DNA from: Sambucus nigra
Taxonomy: Eukaryota > Streptophyta > Magnoliopsida > Dipsacales > Adoxaceae
Assembly: GCA_949130495.1 (NCBI GenBank)
Contig: OX422213.1
Location: 538,889,467 to 538,953,466, forward strand
Reading direction: 5' to 3'
Length of the DNA: 64,000 bases
Shown here: positions 43,497-55,359 of the stretch, one piece after another
Position numbering within the stretch: the first letter of the stretch is position 1
How the letters are laid out: every line of letters starts with the position of its first letter
The notes under the pieces: generated by a model
Told to the model about the DNA's origin: nothing
The model's database searches: none
The model's input: the letters and a program-made list of their open reading frames with translations, nothing else
Translations under genes and position numbers: made by a program

Positions 43497-46400
43497 TCTA
43501 TATAATAAAGTAAGAAACTTATGTATGCCATAAGCTTGATTGATGATGTCATCTAGATAAGTTTTTCTTGCACTACCAATTTTGACCCTCAAATCTTTGA
43601 TTTCCCCCTTTTTTTCACTTATCAAATTTTCATTTCAAATCAAAATTAAGGGTAATTTGGTCAAATCCCTTCGTAACTTTGTTGACACTCTCACAAACCT
43701 CTCATTCGCCTCCCTCTCTCACTCATCGTCTACCCCACACTAACGTCAAGCCATGTGCTCTCCAAACCCTCTCCCCAGCTGCCGCCCCCGCTCCCCACCG
43801 CCGCTCCTCATCACGGTTCCCCTGTGACCCGCAACCAATCAACCTCTCCTCCAACTTTTTCTCTCATCTGTCAACAGGTAAAAATTAGGGTTTTCCACTA
43901 TTTTGGGTGGTTTTGAGTTATTTATTCTCTTTCAATTGGAATTTTTTTTCTTTACTTTTGTAGATGTGAATCGAATGTTTTCCCCTCATTTTATTGTTCC
44001 TCTCTTCTTTATTTAGTTTTTATGGGCATGTATATATACTAATGATTTGAGATTTGCGATTTTTTGGTAAACTCCCAAAGGTTAGATCTCTCTTCTTCAG
44101 ATTTACAAAGTGGATTGAAGGTATACACATTTTACTGGGTTCATAGAGTTAGATTTCTCAATTCTGTTACTTTTAACTCTATTTTTTATTTCCAAAATTT
44201 CTTTTTTTAGTGAATGGTGAAGTTTCTGCAATACTCTTTAATATTTATCCTTTTAGAAAGGAGAAATCCTATTGATTCGAATAGTTATCCTTTTGTTTTT
44301 AGAAGTTTTATGCTCTATTTTGCAGATCGACCCGCAACTCCCAGTAAAATTTGAAAATCGGATATACTCTTGGAAAATTCAAAAATCAGGTATATGTGAA
44401 TTAGAATTTTTTTATGCTCTATTTGATTGATTGGTGGTTCTTCTATTTTCACATTCCGATATTTAGGTTTAAATTTTTGGCATTTTTTGTTATGATTTGC
44501 TTGAAAAGAGCAACTTCCATGATTTGCTTGAAGAGAAGTCACGGGGTGCTTCCCAAGTAGAAAAATTCTCCCGATTAATTAGAAATCTATGTACAATTTG
44601 AATGACTTCAAACAGTTTATCCCACAGAGCGTTCAGCAGCTCTTGGACCACTGCATAAAGTTTAATATATTTCGTTTCCTTCTTTTTGTTCATGTCCGAA
44701 TACTAAGTCATTTTCATATATTTATATTTGAACTTCTTAGCTTCCAACATATACACATATCGCAAGATAATTCTTTCATTTTATTTGTTGTGTGAGTCTT
44801 GGATTCTGTTTATAATTTCATTGATTAATCATTGTTCTTTATGTTTGATGATGTTGAAATAGGTGTTTATGAACATGTATCATGGGAGCTCTAAATTGTA
44901 AAATGACTCATCTCTATGTTTGATTTGATCTACGGCCTCATATGAATGGAAGATTTGATTGGAAGGGTGCCTATGCTAGACATCCATAGTTAAATGTATA
45001 AAGGTATTTATTGTTTCTACATTGATAGTTAAATGTATAAGGGTACCTACGCTAGACATCCAAGCTAATCATATTTGAAAATGGTATCAGGTATGCAGGG
45101 GTTGTAAAACTGACGCAAGTGAAAGAGGTTGGTATCCACCCTCTAGAGGAGGTTTTAAGGATGTAGGTAGATTTCCAAGTGAAACTTCCATACTATCTCT
45201 GACCATATCACCTCCTGTCATAAAAAGTGAATGAGCATTTGAACAAAAGTAAATAGGATCATTCCATCCTCAAGTTGTCAAGGGCTGTCGGTAGACTCGA
45301 AACAACCAACCCTTTGGCCGACACGTTTGTTTAATCTCTATTTCATATCAGTTTTCGGCCTTTGGCATGATTGATTTCTTAAAACAGAGTTTTGTGTTTA
45401 TAGATGAAATGAGGTTGGATAATAGACCTTGAGAAATAATGATCTGCTCATAGTTTCTGCTGTTATATTGAAAAAAATAATGTTCTGTCGATTCTTATTA
45501 TGTTTATTAGTGCTCATGGTGCATATGGCTTTATTTGTTAGATTAATGCATAATATCCTACTTTAATCTTCTGAATCACTCTACTACCAGATGATGATCA
45601 AATCAGATTTTCATGTGTGTCTTAATAGAAAAATGCATAGCCAAATGGTGCACAATCGTAGTTTCTATCCGACATTCCACGAAAATGATTTATGATTCCA
45701 CATGTATTAAATGGTATTATTTCATATTGGTGATTTTGTTTCTTCTACCGAGTCGTTAGTTCTTCATTCGATTATGTTAACTGTATTGGTTCGTACATGA
45801 GTTTTAATTATATGTTACACTTTTTTGGAGTACTTTAAGTGAATGTATTTGTTGTTCTCTTTGGAAACTAAAATTTTAGGACTATAATGCATATCAATGA
45901 AGTGTAGATAAAATCATTTATGGAACTATTACAGGTACGGACCTCATTTACAAAGACATCTTAGTTTTTCGATAAATCAGTCAACTCTAATGTTGTACAT
46001 TTACGATTGTTATTTATTTGAAACATAGTTGTATTTATCTGAACACGTTCCGAACAGGGCTGCAGACCCTGAAGTAGCAGCAATAGCAACTATTTGTGTA
46101 AACCTTAAAGCTCTGTGTAAACGTTAAATCTCAATTATCCCTCCGTGTAAACCTTAAAGCTCAATTGCATCAGATCATTCCTTATTTATGCCTATATGTA
46201 AACCTTAAAGCTCAATTATCCCTTTAAGAGATAATTGGATATACACAATTCTTTTCTTATAGAGAACTATCTGATGCAACTATATTTTGACAGCAGCAAT
46301 GGTACACTCAGCATAGAACTATCTGATGCAACTAGAACCGAACGGACACTCAACATATATTTTTATGAGGATATTCATTCTTCATTCTTAGGCTTTGGTC

Positions 46401-48302
46401 AGTTCTCTTCGTTCTCTTTATTTTTGAGGAATGGGTATGGGTATATATTTGTGCAAGCCATATGTAATTTACTAGATGATTATTCAAGTTCGTGGAATGT
46501 TTAAATTCCAGGTACAATTTCATATGAGGCAAGAGGTGCTTTCAAGCCACTACTGCGCTCTAGCAGCTGCTGCGCTCTAGCTACTGCTGCTCACTATCAT
46601 GTAGGCATCAGATATACTCTCACTAGCCACTGCTGTGATCAAGCCACTATTCATTACTAATTTTTTATTAGATATACTTATCAGATGTAATTTTTTATCA
46701 GATCTAGCCACTGTTACTCACTTTCTTATCGGATATACTCTCATTTCTCTGTGCATTACTAATTTTTTTAATTTGTTTTCTATTTTTCAACTCTATTATT
46801 CTCATCAGATATACTCTCGGTTGTCTTAGTTCTCTGTTCTCTATGCATTACTAACTTTCACAACTTTCTATTTTGTGGATTTTTCTCATCGGATATACTC
46901 TCGGATTTTCTTTTTCGAATGTATACCAACAAGCAGCTGGAATTGGCTCTACCAAAACATAGGCAGCCTTAGCAATGCAAATGATCTCAAAGCAATTTTC
47001 CTGCCTAAAAGACGCAATAATGGGTCAAATTCGAGCGGCAAGCAAGAGTTTAGGCGAAGATGACTGCTTGGCAGGTGGGAAAATAGAGGGGTCGAGGCTC
47101 AAATTCATCAATCATTAGATAAAGGCAACAAAGAGCTCTTCAATAGTTCGGAATGAAGCTTTTCCAAGGTTTTTATTTCAGTAAATACATTTTAAGTGAA
47201 TTTTCTATATTTGATTTTGTTCTTTTTATTTCGATGAAGCTTTCTTTTGGTGCAGGTTGTGTGGAAGAAATCTCTTTAATGTGAAGGACCATGCCACTTT
47301 ATCCGTACATTTTTATGATCCCCCTGATAAGTATCTAACATTTTTTTTATGCAAATTTCTTATGTGAGTCCCTGTTGTGTTATTGACCCCTCCCCCCCCA
47401 GATGGAAATGTGATCATGAGATTGTATTCTCTTCCATTTTTGAAACCTTAGAATTCGAATTTGGTTGTAATAGAAAGATTTAGGTATGTGTTATTGTTGC
47501 TTAAATTTGTATGGTTCATGGAGGAACGTAAATTTGCTTAACTGAATTGTTCCATCAGAGTTATTTGGGTGTGGGTGACTGTGTCCTTAGACATTTCAAG
47601 CAGGGCATGTATGTTGTGCATTTTTTCATTTTGTTTACCTTTCTTCATTTCATTTTCATTAGTATTGTATTTTTTATTAGTTTAATATTTTATTGTATTC
47701 ATTTAATTTTCTTCGTGCCTTCAGGCATGAAGTCTCTTTCTTTTCAGATGTGTGCAACTATGTTACTGAAGATGTTCTTGCTGAAGACTATTAAGTCAGC
47801 GACTCCAAAGATGGTGCGAGCCCCGGTTCCATCTTTGCCCAGAATTCAGCCAATCAAATATTAAATAAATGACCGGGTGTAAATAGAATTTTTTTTGCAA
47901 TTTTGAATTGTCTATTGCGAAACATGATATTTTCTTAGTTAAATAGTTGATGTATGCGAGGTCCGAGATGGACTATTATTACTATTGTTCTGATATTTTT
48001 TATTTTCTAAATAGGGTGGATAGTTATATAAACAAATGGAACTTTGCCCAAATTGTATAAAATATTCGTATGTTTTGAATGGAACTTGAGCAACGTTTTA
48101 TTGTACACTACTTGAAACTTTAGAACTATGTGCATGGTACATACGCATTAGTGTGTTTAGAAGTGTGTACATATGCAACAACTTTGTTGGAGTAACAATT
48201 TTTTTTTCCGTTTCGCAATTACGTACTTTGGAAATTTTTATCGTTTTGCGATTAAGAACTTTTTAAAAATTATCAGCGTGCCTTCAGGCACGGGCATACC
48301 CT

Positions 48303-48304
<2 letters not shown>
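43497..48304 (+). mobile_element. Helitron-like sequence B (+ strand), non-coding
   Basis: Begins TCTATATAATAAAG and ends after a perfect 7-bp hairpin CGTGCCT-TC-AGGCACG (48277-48292), followed by 12 bases and CTTG (48301-48304; the usual Helitron end is CTRR, so one base is off). There are no terminal inverted repeats, and it sits in AT-rich sequence. A cytosine-rich leader ends in CAACAGGTAAAAATT (43872-43886), like element A. No Rep/helicase frame, so non-autonomous if a Helitron. Short dispersed repeats occupy 46090-46900. Confidence 0.6.
46090..46905 (+). repeat. dispersed short repeats inside Helitron-like B
   Basis: GTAAACCTTAAAGCTC occurs at about 46099, 46147 and 46198. GAACTATCTGATGCAACTA occurs at about 46263 and 46316. 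ATCRGATATACTCTC recurs at about 46608, 46730, 46804 and 46889. The spacing is irregular. Confidence 0.7.
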
Positions 48305-48336
<32 letters not shown>

Positions 48337-48783
48337 AACTTTAAATGATAATATACATGTAAAATGACTCATATACCCCTATCCGAGTCCAACTAGCCAA
48401 AAAGATCCTGGAACCCAAATACAACCCTCAGGCACTCATTTTGACTATCTTGACCCATCCCAGATCAACAGTTCACCCCAAATTCACATCTGAGATTCCG
48501 ATAATAAAAGGTCCTATCCCATCCTCCTATAGCTCACACATATATGCCCCGGTTGAGAAATAATCAATTACTGTCGCTTCTACTCACATACGATGAAATA
48601 GCACACCGTATGATTCTATTTACTTTCTCACACTAGTAAAATATGCAATTTACATAAATATTAAATATTTTACACAAATTAATATTTATCTTAAATTCCC
48701 ATTTTAATTTTTAATTATATTAAATCTCACACACAAGGTAATTTAATACTGAAAATAAATGCTCAAAAGTATGGGGTATTATA
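48305..48783 (-). repeat. LTR1, piece 4 (5' end)
   Basis: Aligns with 14040-14498 of LTR2 (shared CTCATATACCCCTAT and GTCCAACTAGCCAAAAAGA). On the - strand it starts TATAATACCCCATAC at 48783. This is the outer 5' boundary of the A/B composite; an (AT)n run at 48305-48332 marks the Helitron junction. Confidence 0.9.
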
Positions 48784-49775
48784 GTGAGGTCGTACTCTCA
48801 ATTTATAGGGTATGGGGGTGATGATTGGCATAGTTCTATCCCTACCAATCGTAAGGTAACCCTAGGCACACTGTTGATATGCAAGAAAATGGACCTTCCA
48901 ATCGGTAGTCTAGTGATAATGTTTTTGAAAAATGGTCGTAGACGCAATCCGTTGATCCTAATTGTGCATGGGGCATACCGTTTGTAAGGTAATTAATAGA
49001 CATTCAAGAGTTATTGGGATGATCTTGGGCCCGGGAGTTTACTTTGGATCAAACGGACCTCGAAAACATTTATTAGTCCTTTAGACGAGAGATCGTCAGA
49101 CATAAATGGATTATTCGTTCGAATGATAAGTCAAAATCGTGCATGGGGTGGACTATTGGAAAGCTTATGTGAGGTAATTGGACATTCCATAGAGCTTCAC
49201 TCGATTTAAAAAGTTGACCTTGGTCAATCATGGCTCGGAAGCGCCTGGTGACCTTTCGGAGTAAAACGGGTCATTCGTTCATACCGTAAGGCCGATTTGT
49301 GCACAGGGCAAACCATTGGAAATTGTATTCAGTTACCGTTGAAGATTAATTCAATATCATTCGATATTAAGAGTTGAACTTGGTCAAACAGAGTCCGGGA
49401 GCACTCGGTGGCATCTAGATCAATTTTTAGGGGAAATGGATCGTTCATCCGAATGGTTACGCTATTTTGCGCATGAGGCTGACCGTTAAAAATGGGTTTT
49501 AGTTTTCTTTGAATATTTGAAGAGCTTTTGCTCTGAAGATGAAGTTGACTGGGGTCAAATCAGGGCCCGGGAGTGGCCAGTGGCCTCCAGATCGATTTTT
49601 TGTGGTAAAATGGTCCATTCATCTTAACTGTTATGCCGATTCACGCACATGGTAGACCATTGGAAAGGGGATTTAGAGATCTTTGAATATTAATTGAGAT
49701 TTTTCTTTGATGATAGAGTTGACCGGATTCAAATGGGGCTCGGAGTGCCCAGTGGCCTCGAGATCGATACTAGGA
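48784..49775. repeat. tandem repeat, about 160-175 bp unit, five or six diverged copies
   Basis: Unit starts (CATGGGG / CACAGGG / CATGAGG, then about 10 bases to ACCATTGGAAA-like) fall at 48967, 49142, 49302, 49472 and 49646, with a poorer one near 48809. Each unit holds a TTGACC...GGTCAA-type inverted pair (such as GTTGACCTTGGTCAA at 49219), then GGCCCGGGAGT-like, then GTGGCCTCCAGATCGAT-like. There is no open frame of interest. Origin unknown: a satellite fragment, or a repeat inside an unrecognised element. Confidence 0.8.
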
Positions 49776-49880
49776 GTACGACCTAGGATTTGTAATGAAA
49801 TGGGGAGGTGCTAAGGACCTAAGGAGGAGGGAGTTAAGGGGTCCTCGAATATCATGTCTACAATAGTGATGAACTCGTGT
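49776..49880. other. short unassigned stretch between repeat array and gag remnant
   Basis: Contains the purine-rich run GGAGGAGGGAGTTAAGGGG at about 49825-49843, which resembles a polypurine tract but is not followed by a recognisable LTR start. The truncation of copy C lies here or close by. Confidence 0.4.
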
Positions 49881-51143
49881 CACCCCTAACCTATCCCATT
49901 TGTCCAGGGATAAAACTCATACTTTCAATTGCCAATAGCATTAGCTATTCAAATGGTTTATGGTCAGAATACTCGTGTATAAGTTAAAACCAAAAAATGT
50001 TGTAATTGTTGCCCCTAATAGGCACCCTTATCCTACCCCTTATCTCCTTGCAAACATGATTGACGCATGTGGCCCTACTCTCCACATATAAAACACCTCC
50101 CTGTGTAATCCCCCTATCTTTGGCCATGCTGGCCATGCCAGGGTTGCCTTACTCTCTAACCCTAGTAGCCTCGACCCCAATGATTACTCCCATTGGGACC
50201 TTGGCTCCGCTATCCCTATAGAACACGCTGCAGGCACTGATGGCCCTGTCTAAATCCACCATCACTCAATTAGAATTCCTTTGATCCGAATCTTTTAAAC
50301 GAGTCCCCCTACTAATTATCCCTATAGGTGCCCCACTAACACCGATACACCCATTCTTGCTATGTTGGCTAGACTCTCCAATTCTCTTGGCTACCTTTAC
50401 ATGGAAACATTGATATTGACATTGTTATAGTACGACATTGATGACATTTACATAAGTCGTCCAAGCTGAATTTTCCATAAATGCGAGTGAATTCTACTCG
50501 TGAGTCCAACATCAAACTTAAGGACCTTTTTCTCCTTCGTATCCACCTCGTCTTGTACGAAGTAGGCTAAACATGTAAATGTGTCCTCATTCTCGGCCAC
50601 TGTATGGCCCTCTTATAATGAGTCTAAGCTCCCGTCACCTCTTTGTCTAAACAACAGATGAATGGACTTGCGATTATACCGCACTTAAAATCCTGATAGT
50701 TACAGTATCTCTCTCCTCAAATGTGGTGATTGACTCCCATCACCGCAACGCTGATCCTACGAGCTTAAAAATAGCCAAAATTTATTTTTAAATGTCACTA
50801 CACTCCATTATATGCAAATTCCTTTGGATGTCCTCCCTCCATTGGCTAGCTAATACCATGTTTGCGTTTCCCTGAAACTCCAGCAGATGACCATCCTAAA
50901 AAGACCTTTGACTCTCTCCCGTGATGACTGCATTAGGTGAGTCTGAATTGGTGCCATCGTGTGTTGTGGTGGTGCTTAGGTAACTACTGCACCCTAGCAG
51001 TTATTGCATCATGTACTGCTGGAACAACAATAGTGGGAACTTCTGTTGTGGTCACCGTTCCCTTAAAAGTCTACGGTTCTTGCTAAGCCTCTCCTCCTGT
51101 GGCGCCCCTAATGACTCGTTGGTCGTTCTCTACTATTCGGCAT
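49881..51143 (-). pseudogene. gag remnant, copy C
   Basis: Related to gag of copies A and B but more diverged. The start is placed at the ATG ending at 51143 (MPNSRERPTSH, similar to the A/B start), 170 bases after the primer-site remnant. The zinc knuckle at 50054-50095 keeps all four ligands, C-F-I-C-G-E-stop-G-H-M-R-Q-S-C, with TAG at its seventh position. Many stops and frameshifts elsewhere. No protease, RT or integrase of this copy remains; sequence beyond 49880 is unrelated. Confidence 0.75.
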
Positions 51144-51313
51144 AGGAAACCCAAATGAATTCGTATAAAATTCACTTCAATTGTACATGATAGAAGGACA
51201 ACGTAAATCACAATATAAATCGATAGTCCTAAGCATGTGGATCTACATCAAAGAGAAAACAATGCTGAAAATGTAGTAAGTCCGTACAGATCCTAAGAAC
51301 ACTAGAACCTAAT

Positions 51314-51327
51314 GCTCTAATACAATC
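51314..51327 (-). promoter_or_regulatory. decayed primer-binding site, copy C
   Basis: On the - strand TTGTATTAGAGC lies where copies A and B have TGGTATGAGAGC, 2 bases past the LTR end, and is followed by AGGTTCTAGT as in those copies. Confidence 0.65.
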
Positions 51328-54197
51328 TCTTACACCCTGCTTATTAAAATAATTGGTGGCCATCCCTCTACTAAAATAAAATAGGAATCTCATTTAGCTC
51401 ATTCTTAGCATCACTGCCGAAAACCCAATTAATTACTAATAATCTATTACTCAAGCCTAGTGTCAATTTTAAACTTTAATTAAATTGTCGTAAATAAATT
51501 CATTTACCACAAACTATTCCAGATAAATTACTAAATACACAATCACCAAAATTAAATTGAATGCTGAAAAAATAAAATCCAAAATAACCAAATAAACCAT
51601 CAGTATAAAATCCAATATAATTATTCATCACACTGAATTAAATGAACTAAAATATGAATCTTACACTAGGTGACATGCCCGAATAATAACTGGATGAGTC
51701 CTATCTAGAGTCTCAAAGATAGAAATGACTAAAGAAAATGCCTACAAGTCCTCCACAACTGCTGCAACTCTAATAACCTGGAACAATACTCATGCCTGGC
51801 ATCCCTGTGGATGGACACTTAATAGTTTTTAAAATATCTTGATATAGATTAAAGCCCAAATCCTTTTGAAAATATTTTGCAAGTAATTAGAATACATTAA
51901 TAAATATGGCGTGCACATTTCCATATTTAAACTGATGTCGCACTTCCATGAGATAATCCTCACTCCTTAACTATAGTTCACACCTAACGTATGCACTTTA
52001 ACCTTCTAGTTATGCTACCCCGCCTAGCTAGTCTCAATGTAAGTCTTGATCACATACGCTACCCCATGTCATGCATATTATATATAATTAGCTTTCACAG
52101 CCGCTATAGTAATTATAATTCTCAATTATAATTTTTAGTTTATTTAACATAACTTTCACTAGTTATTAATTCAATATTCACACTTCAGTGTCTTGTGGTC
52201 ATATATATTTTTCTTCACATTTATATACGTATCTCAATATCAAATTAATTATACATATATATCACTCGTTATATTCTTATAATTACAATCCCTCAGAGTA
52301 ATGACTCGCTGGATGCGAATCTCTAGTATGTTGTCAGGCTCTAGGGAACACACATCTCATCCTAGGCCATCGGGTCGAAATTGCACCATCCAACCTAAAT
52401 CGTAAACATAACTGGAGGCGATCACAGTCTTGATTCAGTGGGTCATAATCATACCACATTAATCCACTTGGACTCCAAACTCATATAGGGTGGGTATGCA
52501 CAAACCTATGACCCTGGAGACCGATACTACACCTGCTGGGATTCGCCATGAGATATTGCCCATAGGCGTAACTTCCACCAATAGCGCCCCAATAGAGTAG
52601 GTATGTTTCACATACATATCATACGCACGATATAATCCTACATAAATATATTGTCTTTATACCTTTATATATACAATAAAACTGATTAACCGTGCATGCC
52701 CCTCGTATCACTAGCCTATACTTCCTGAGTCTAATCCGACTTCAATTTATTTAAATAGTCACAAATTTAATTTATTCACCCATGTAATAACACTTATGGA
52801 CACTTATCCATTCTCAACCAGCTTGTAAGTAAGTCTAACCGATATTTAACTAAAATTCATTTTTTTTTCCCGGAGTATTATTCATCCTCACACCATAAGT
52901 CTCACCTCGGACATATCACAACAGTCCCAAGGTAATTTATCACATTTAAAATAATCTTCCATTATCTCTAAACTCATCTACGGACAATCTAAACCAACCC
53001 GGAATCACCCTATTAGCAAAACCCATCAAATTAACCAAATTGGGAAACATATGGTAGTCGAATAGGTTCGGATTGAGGACGAACCTGTTTGCCCCACTGT
53101 TCATCCCCCAAAATGACACAGTTTCATGTATATCGAAATTCTTCCCAATTTTCATCAACCCAATTCAATATGTAAACCCAATACAACCAAAATTTACCAT
53201 TCTCCATTAATCTTAAATATGAATCTAACAATTTTTCATATTTAAATTCTTGTATGTATCAACAATTTCATGAAATTCAATGTTATAATCAATAATTGTA
53301 CAATTTCTCAAAAATCACAAGAATACATCATCAATTCTACTTCTTTTGCATTCAAGATTATATGTTTCAACATGAATTCCATTCTCAGATTTCATATACG
53401 ATAATTTTCATTCAACTTTTATAAAATCATGTCCGAAAACTCATTTTGCATATGAATCCCACCTAAAACATATTTGTCACCAACTATAAAATGAATTGAC
53501 TACATGCATAAAATATTAAGCAAGTTAATAACTTTTCTTAATAGGATTGTAGAGTCTAAATTTGTAGAGTATGAATTGCCTTTGTTGTGTGATAAACCTA
53601 GCCCAAAAAGATCTCCAGAATCCTCCCAACTCTTGCCTTCTCTTGATAACTCTTTGGCTTTCCTTCTATTTTCTCTTTGTTTTCTCTCGTAAACTATTGA
53701 ATTAATAAGGTGGTTGTTCTCTATCACTAAACATTTAATTTTATAACCCTAATCCCGAAATTAAGTTAAAATACTAATGTAAATCGACATGTATGCCTCT
53801 ATGCGAGTCTTGACTACTCTAAAATTCCCCCAGAACCCTATAACTACCTCCAGGTACTTAATTTCAAATCTTTTAACCTATTCAAGATGACCAGTGCACT
53901 CAAAATCATCATCTGAGTCATCAATCATAAATATCCCATCTTAACCAAATATAACCCACATCTGTCCCGATTGATATACCATCAAATCCTCTCGCTTTTA
54001 CCCACTTACGACGTAATACCATTTGACATTATTTTATTTACTTAGTCAAACTAGTAAATATAATCACAAAAATACTAATCCATTTCTCGCTAATTAATAT
54101 TTATTTATTTCTCACGATTTCTCAATTTATTTAAATTATATGCACACGTGTAATTTAAATCCTAAAGTCTAAATATTCAAAATTACAGGATGTTACA
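51328..54197 (-). repeat. 5' LTR of copy C, 2870 bp
   Basis: On the - strand it starts TGTAACATCCTGTAATTTTG at 54197 and ends near CAGGGTGTAAGA at 51328. The last 40 bases (GGCCACCAATTATTTTAATAAGCAGGGTGT) match the ends of LTR1, LTR2 and S1b. Leader-like sequence around 53500-53640 includes AAGAAAAGTTATTAACTTGC, equivalent to the AAGGCAAGTGATTAAACTTGC site of LTR2 but with the donor altered. Words AGGTTCG and GAACCTG near 53060-53095 may be the remains of a word cluster. Confidence 0.82.
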
Positions 54198-54296
54198 GGA
54201 GGCAAGAGGTCCCCACACACCAACAAAATCGTAGCCTAAACTAATACAAAATGAAATATTTTTTTCTCCAAAATTATCCACTTACATGTATATAGT
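54198..54296. other. 99 bp between two retroelements, no feature seen
   Basis: Lies between the outer end of copy C's 5' LTR and the outer end of the Tat 3' LTR. No TSD can be confirmed because both elements lack their other end in the window. Confidence 0.5.
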
Positions 54297-54870
54297 TGTT
54301 GATGTAAAAAATTAGATCATATCTAATTATTCAATCACAGATAAATAAATGAGATCAAGAATTTTTAAAGTGGTTCAGCCTTATAAGAATGGCCTACGTC
54401 CACTGTTATGGTATTGCTGATTGTATGGGAATTCTCGATTACATGTTATCTCAAGAAATTTTGGTCCCCTTCAATGAGGATTGTACAATGTATTTATAGC
54501 CCTGAGGCTGTAATGTGAAAGGGTAATACATTAAATGGTGTATATATGAAAGGGTGATACATTCAATGCTCCTTAAGCGTGTGCGTATGAATGATAAGAA
54601 TTTAATGAATAGTCAAACTGTTGGTTATCCCACTATTAATGCTTTGTTCGAGGTGAAGCTCGGACCGCCTGAGCTTCTCGGTATTTAAGAGTTCCTCGGA
54701 GCGTATGAGTTCCTCGGGGAGTCAGTGTTCCTCGGGGAAATAGTCTTCCTCGTTGTAGTCTTGTTCCTCGGAGCGTGTGAGTTCCTCGGAAGTGTTTGTT
54801 GCTGCCATGTAGATTGTCACGTGTCTTTATTCAATTGGGCCATGTCAGCAGATTAAATTTGGTATCAACA
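54297..54870 (-). repeat. 3' LTR of Tat-type element, 574 bp
   Basis: On the - strand TGTTGATACC ... TACATCAACA, with matching inverted termini. It is directly preceded by the polypurine tract at 54871-54884. A TATA box (CTATAAATA on the - strand, about 54489-54498) follows the U3 repeat cluster at 54655-54792. A doubled GAAAGGGTRATACATT at about 54517 and 54549 lies in the presumed transcribed part. Confidence 0.88.
54655..54792 (-). promoter_or_regulatory. CCGAGGAAC repeat cluster in U3 of Tat LTR
   Basis: Read on the - strand, CCGAGGAAC or a close variant occurs about eight times in 138 bp at intervals of some 15-25 bases, upstream of the TATA box. This is the layout of a repeated enhancer site; the binding factor is unknown. 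Confidence 0.7.
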
Positions 54871-54884
54871 GAAGCCCCCAATGT
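54871..54884 (-). promoter_or_regulatory. polypurine tract of Tat element
   Basis: On the - strand ACATTGGGGGCTTC directly before TGTTGATACC, the usual plus-strand primer and LTR start arrangement of plant Tat-lineage elements. Confidence 0.82.
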
Positions 54885-55050
54885 TTCATAGTTCGAAATT
54901 TGAGGAGTATGGAACATTCTTTCTTGGAATATGGTAGCTTTAAATGGTCTTCCAGATTTTTAGGAGCGTTTCCCTTGTATTTATTTCTCCTTCCAAATTC
55001 GTAGAATCAGGCTTTTTGAATTTTTCTAGGACCGCCTCGATCTCCGCATA

Positions 55051-55170
55051 CTTTTTGTCCTTTTAGTCGCCGGTAGCGTAATCGTTTCTTTTTGCTTCAA
55101 TTGACACGCCCTTTTTGTTCCTCTAGCCGCCGGTAGCGTAATTATTTCTTTTTGTAATCATTACTTCACC
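55051..55170 (+). repeat. 60-bp tandem duplication in Tat 3' region
   Basis: 55051-55110 and 55111-55170 repeat with period 60 (shared CGCCGGTAGCGTAAT and CTTTTTGT). It lies upstream of the antisense gene, where its promoter would be. Confidence 0.85.
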
Positions 55171-55359
55171 ATTTCCCAAGGCAAGGTATTTACTCTTCAC
55201 AAACGCTCCCATCGTCTTCTACCTTTTCAAATTTGTATTTTCGATTTTTTCGTCATCTCTTTCTCTCCTGTGTATTCATCTTTTCCATCGTCCGTTGTCA
55301 TCAGATCCACTCTTTTTCTGTAAGATTTTCTTCCTTCTTCTTCATTTCTTTAATTCATC

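Noticed and set aside
47547..47864. 105-codon Phe-rich frame
   Set aside because: AT-rich region with no known motif and no splice-supported continuation; treated as chance.
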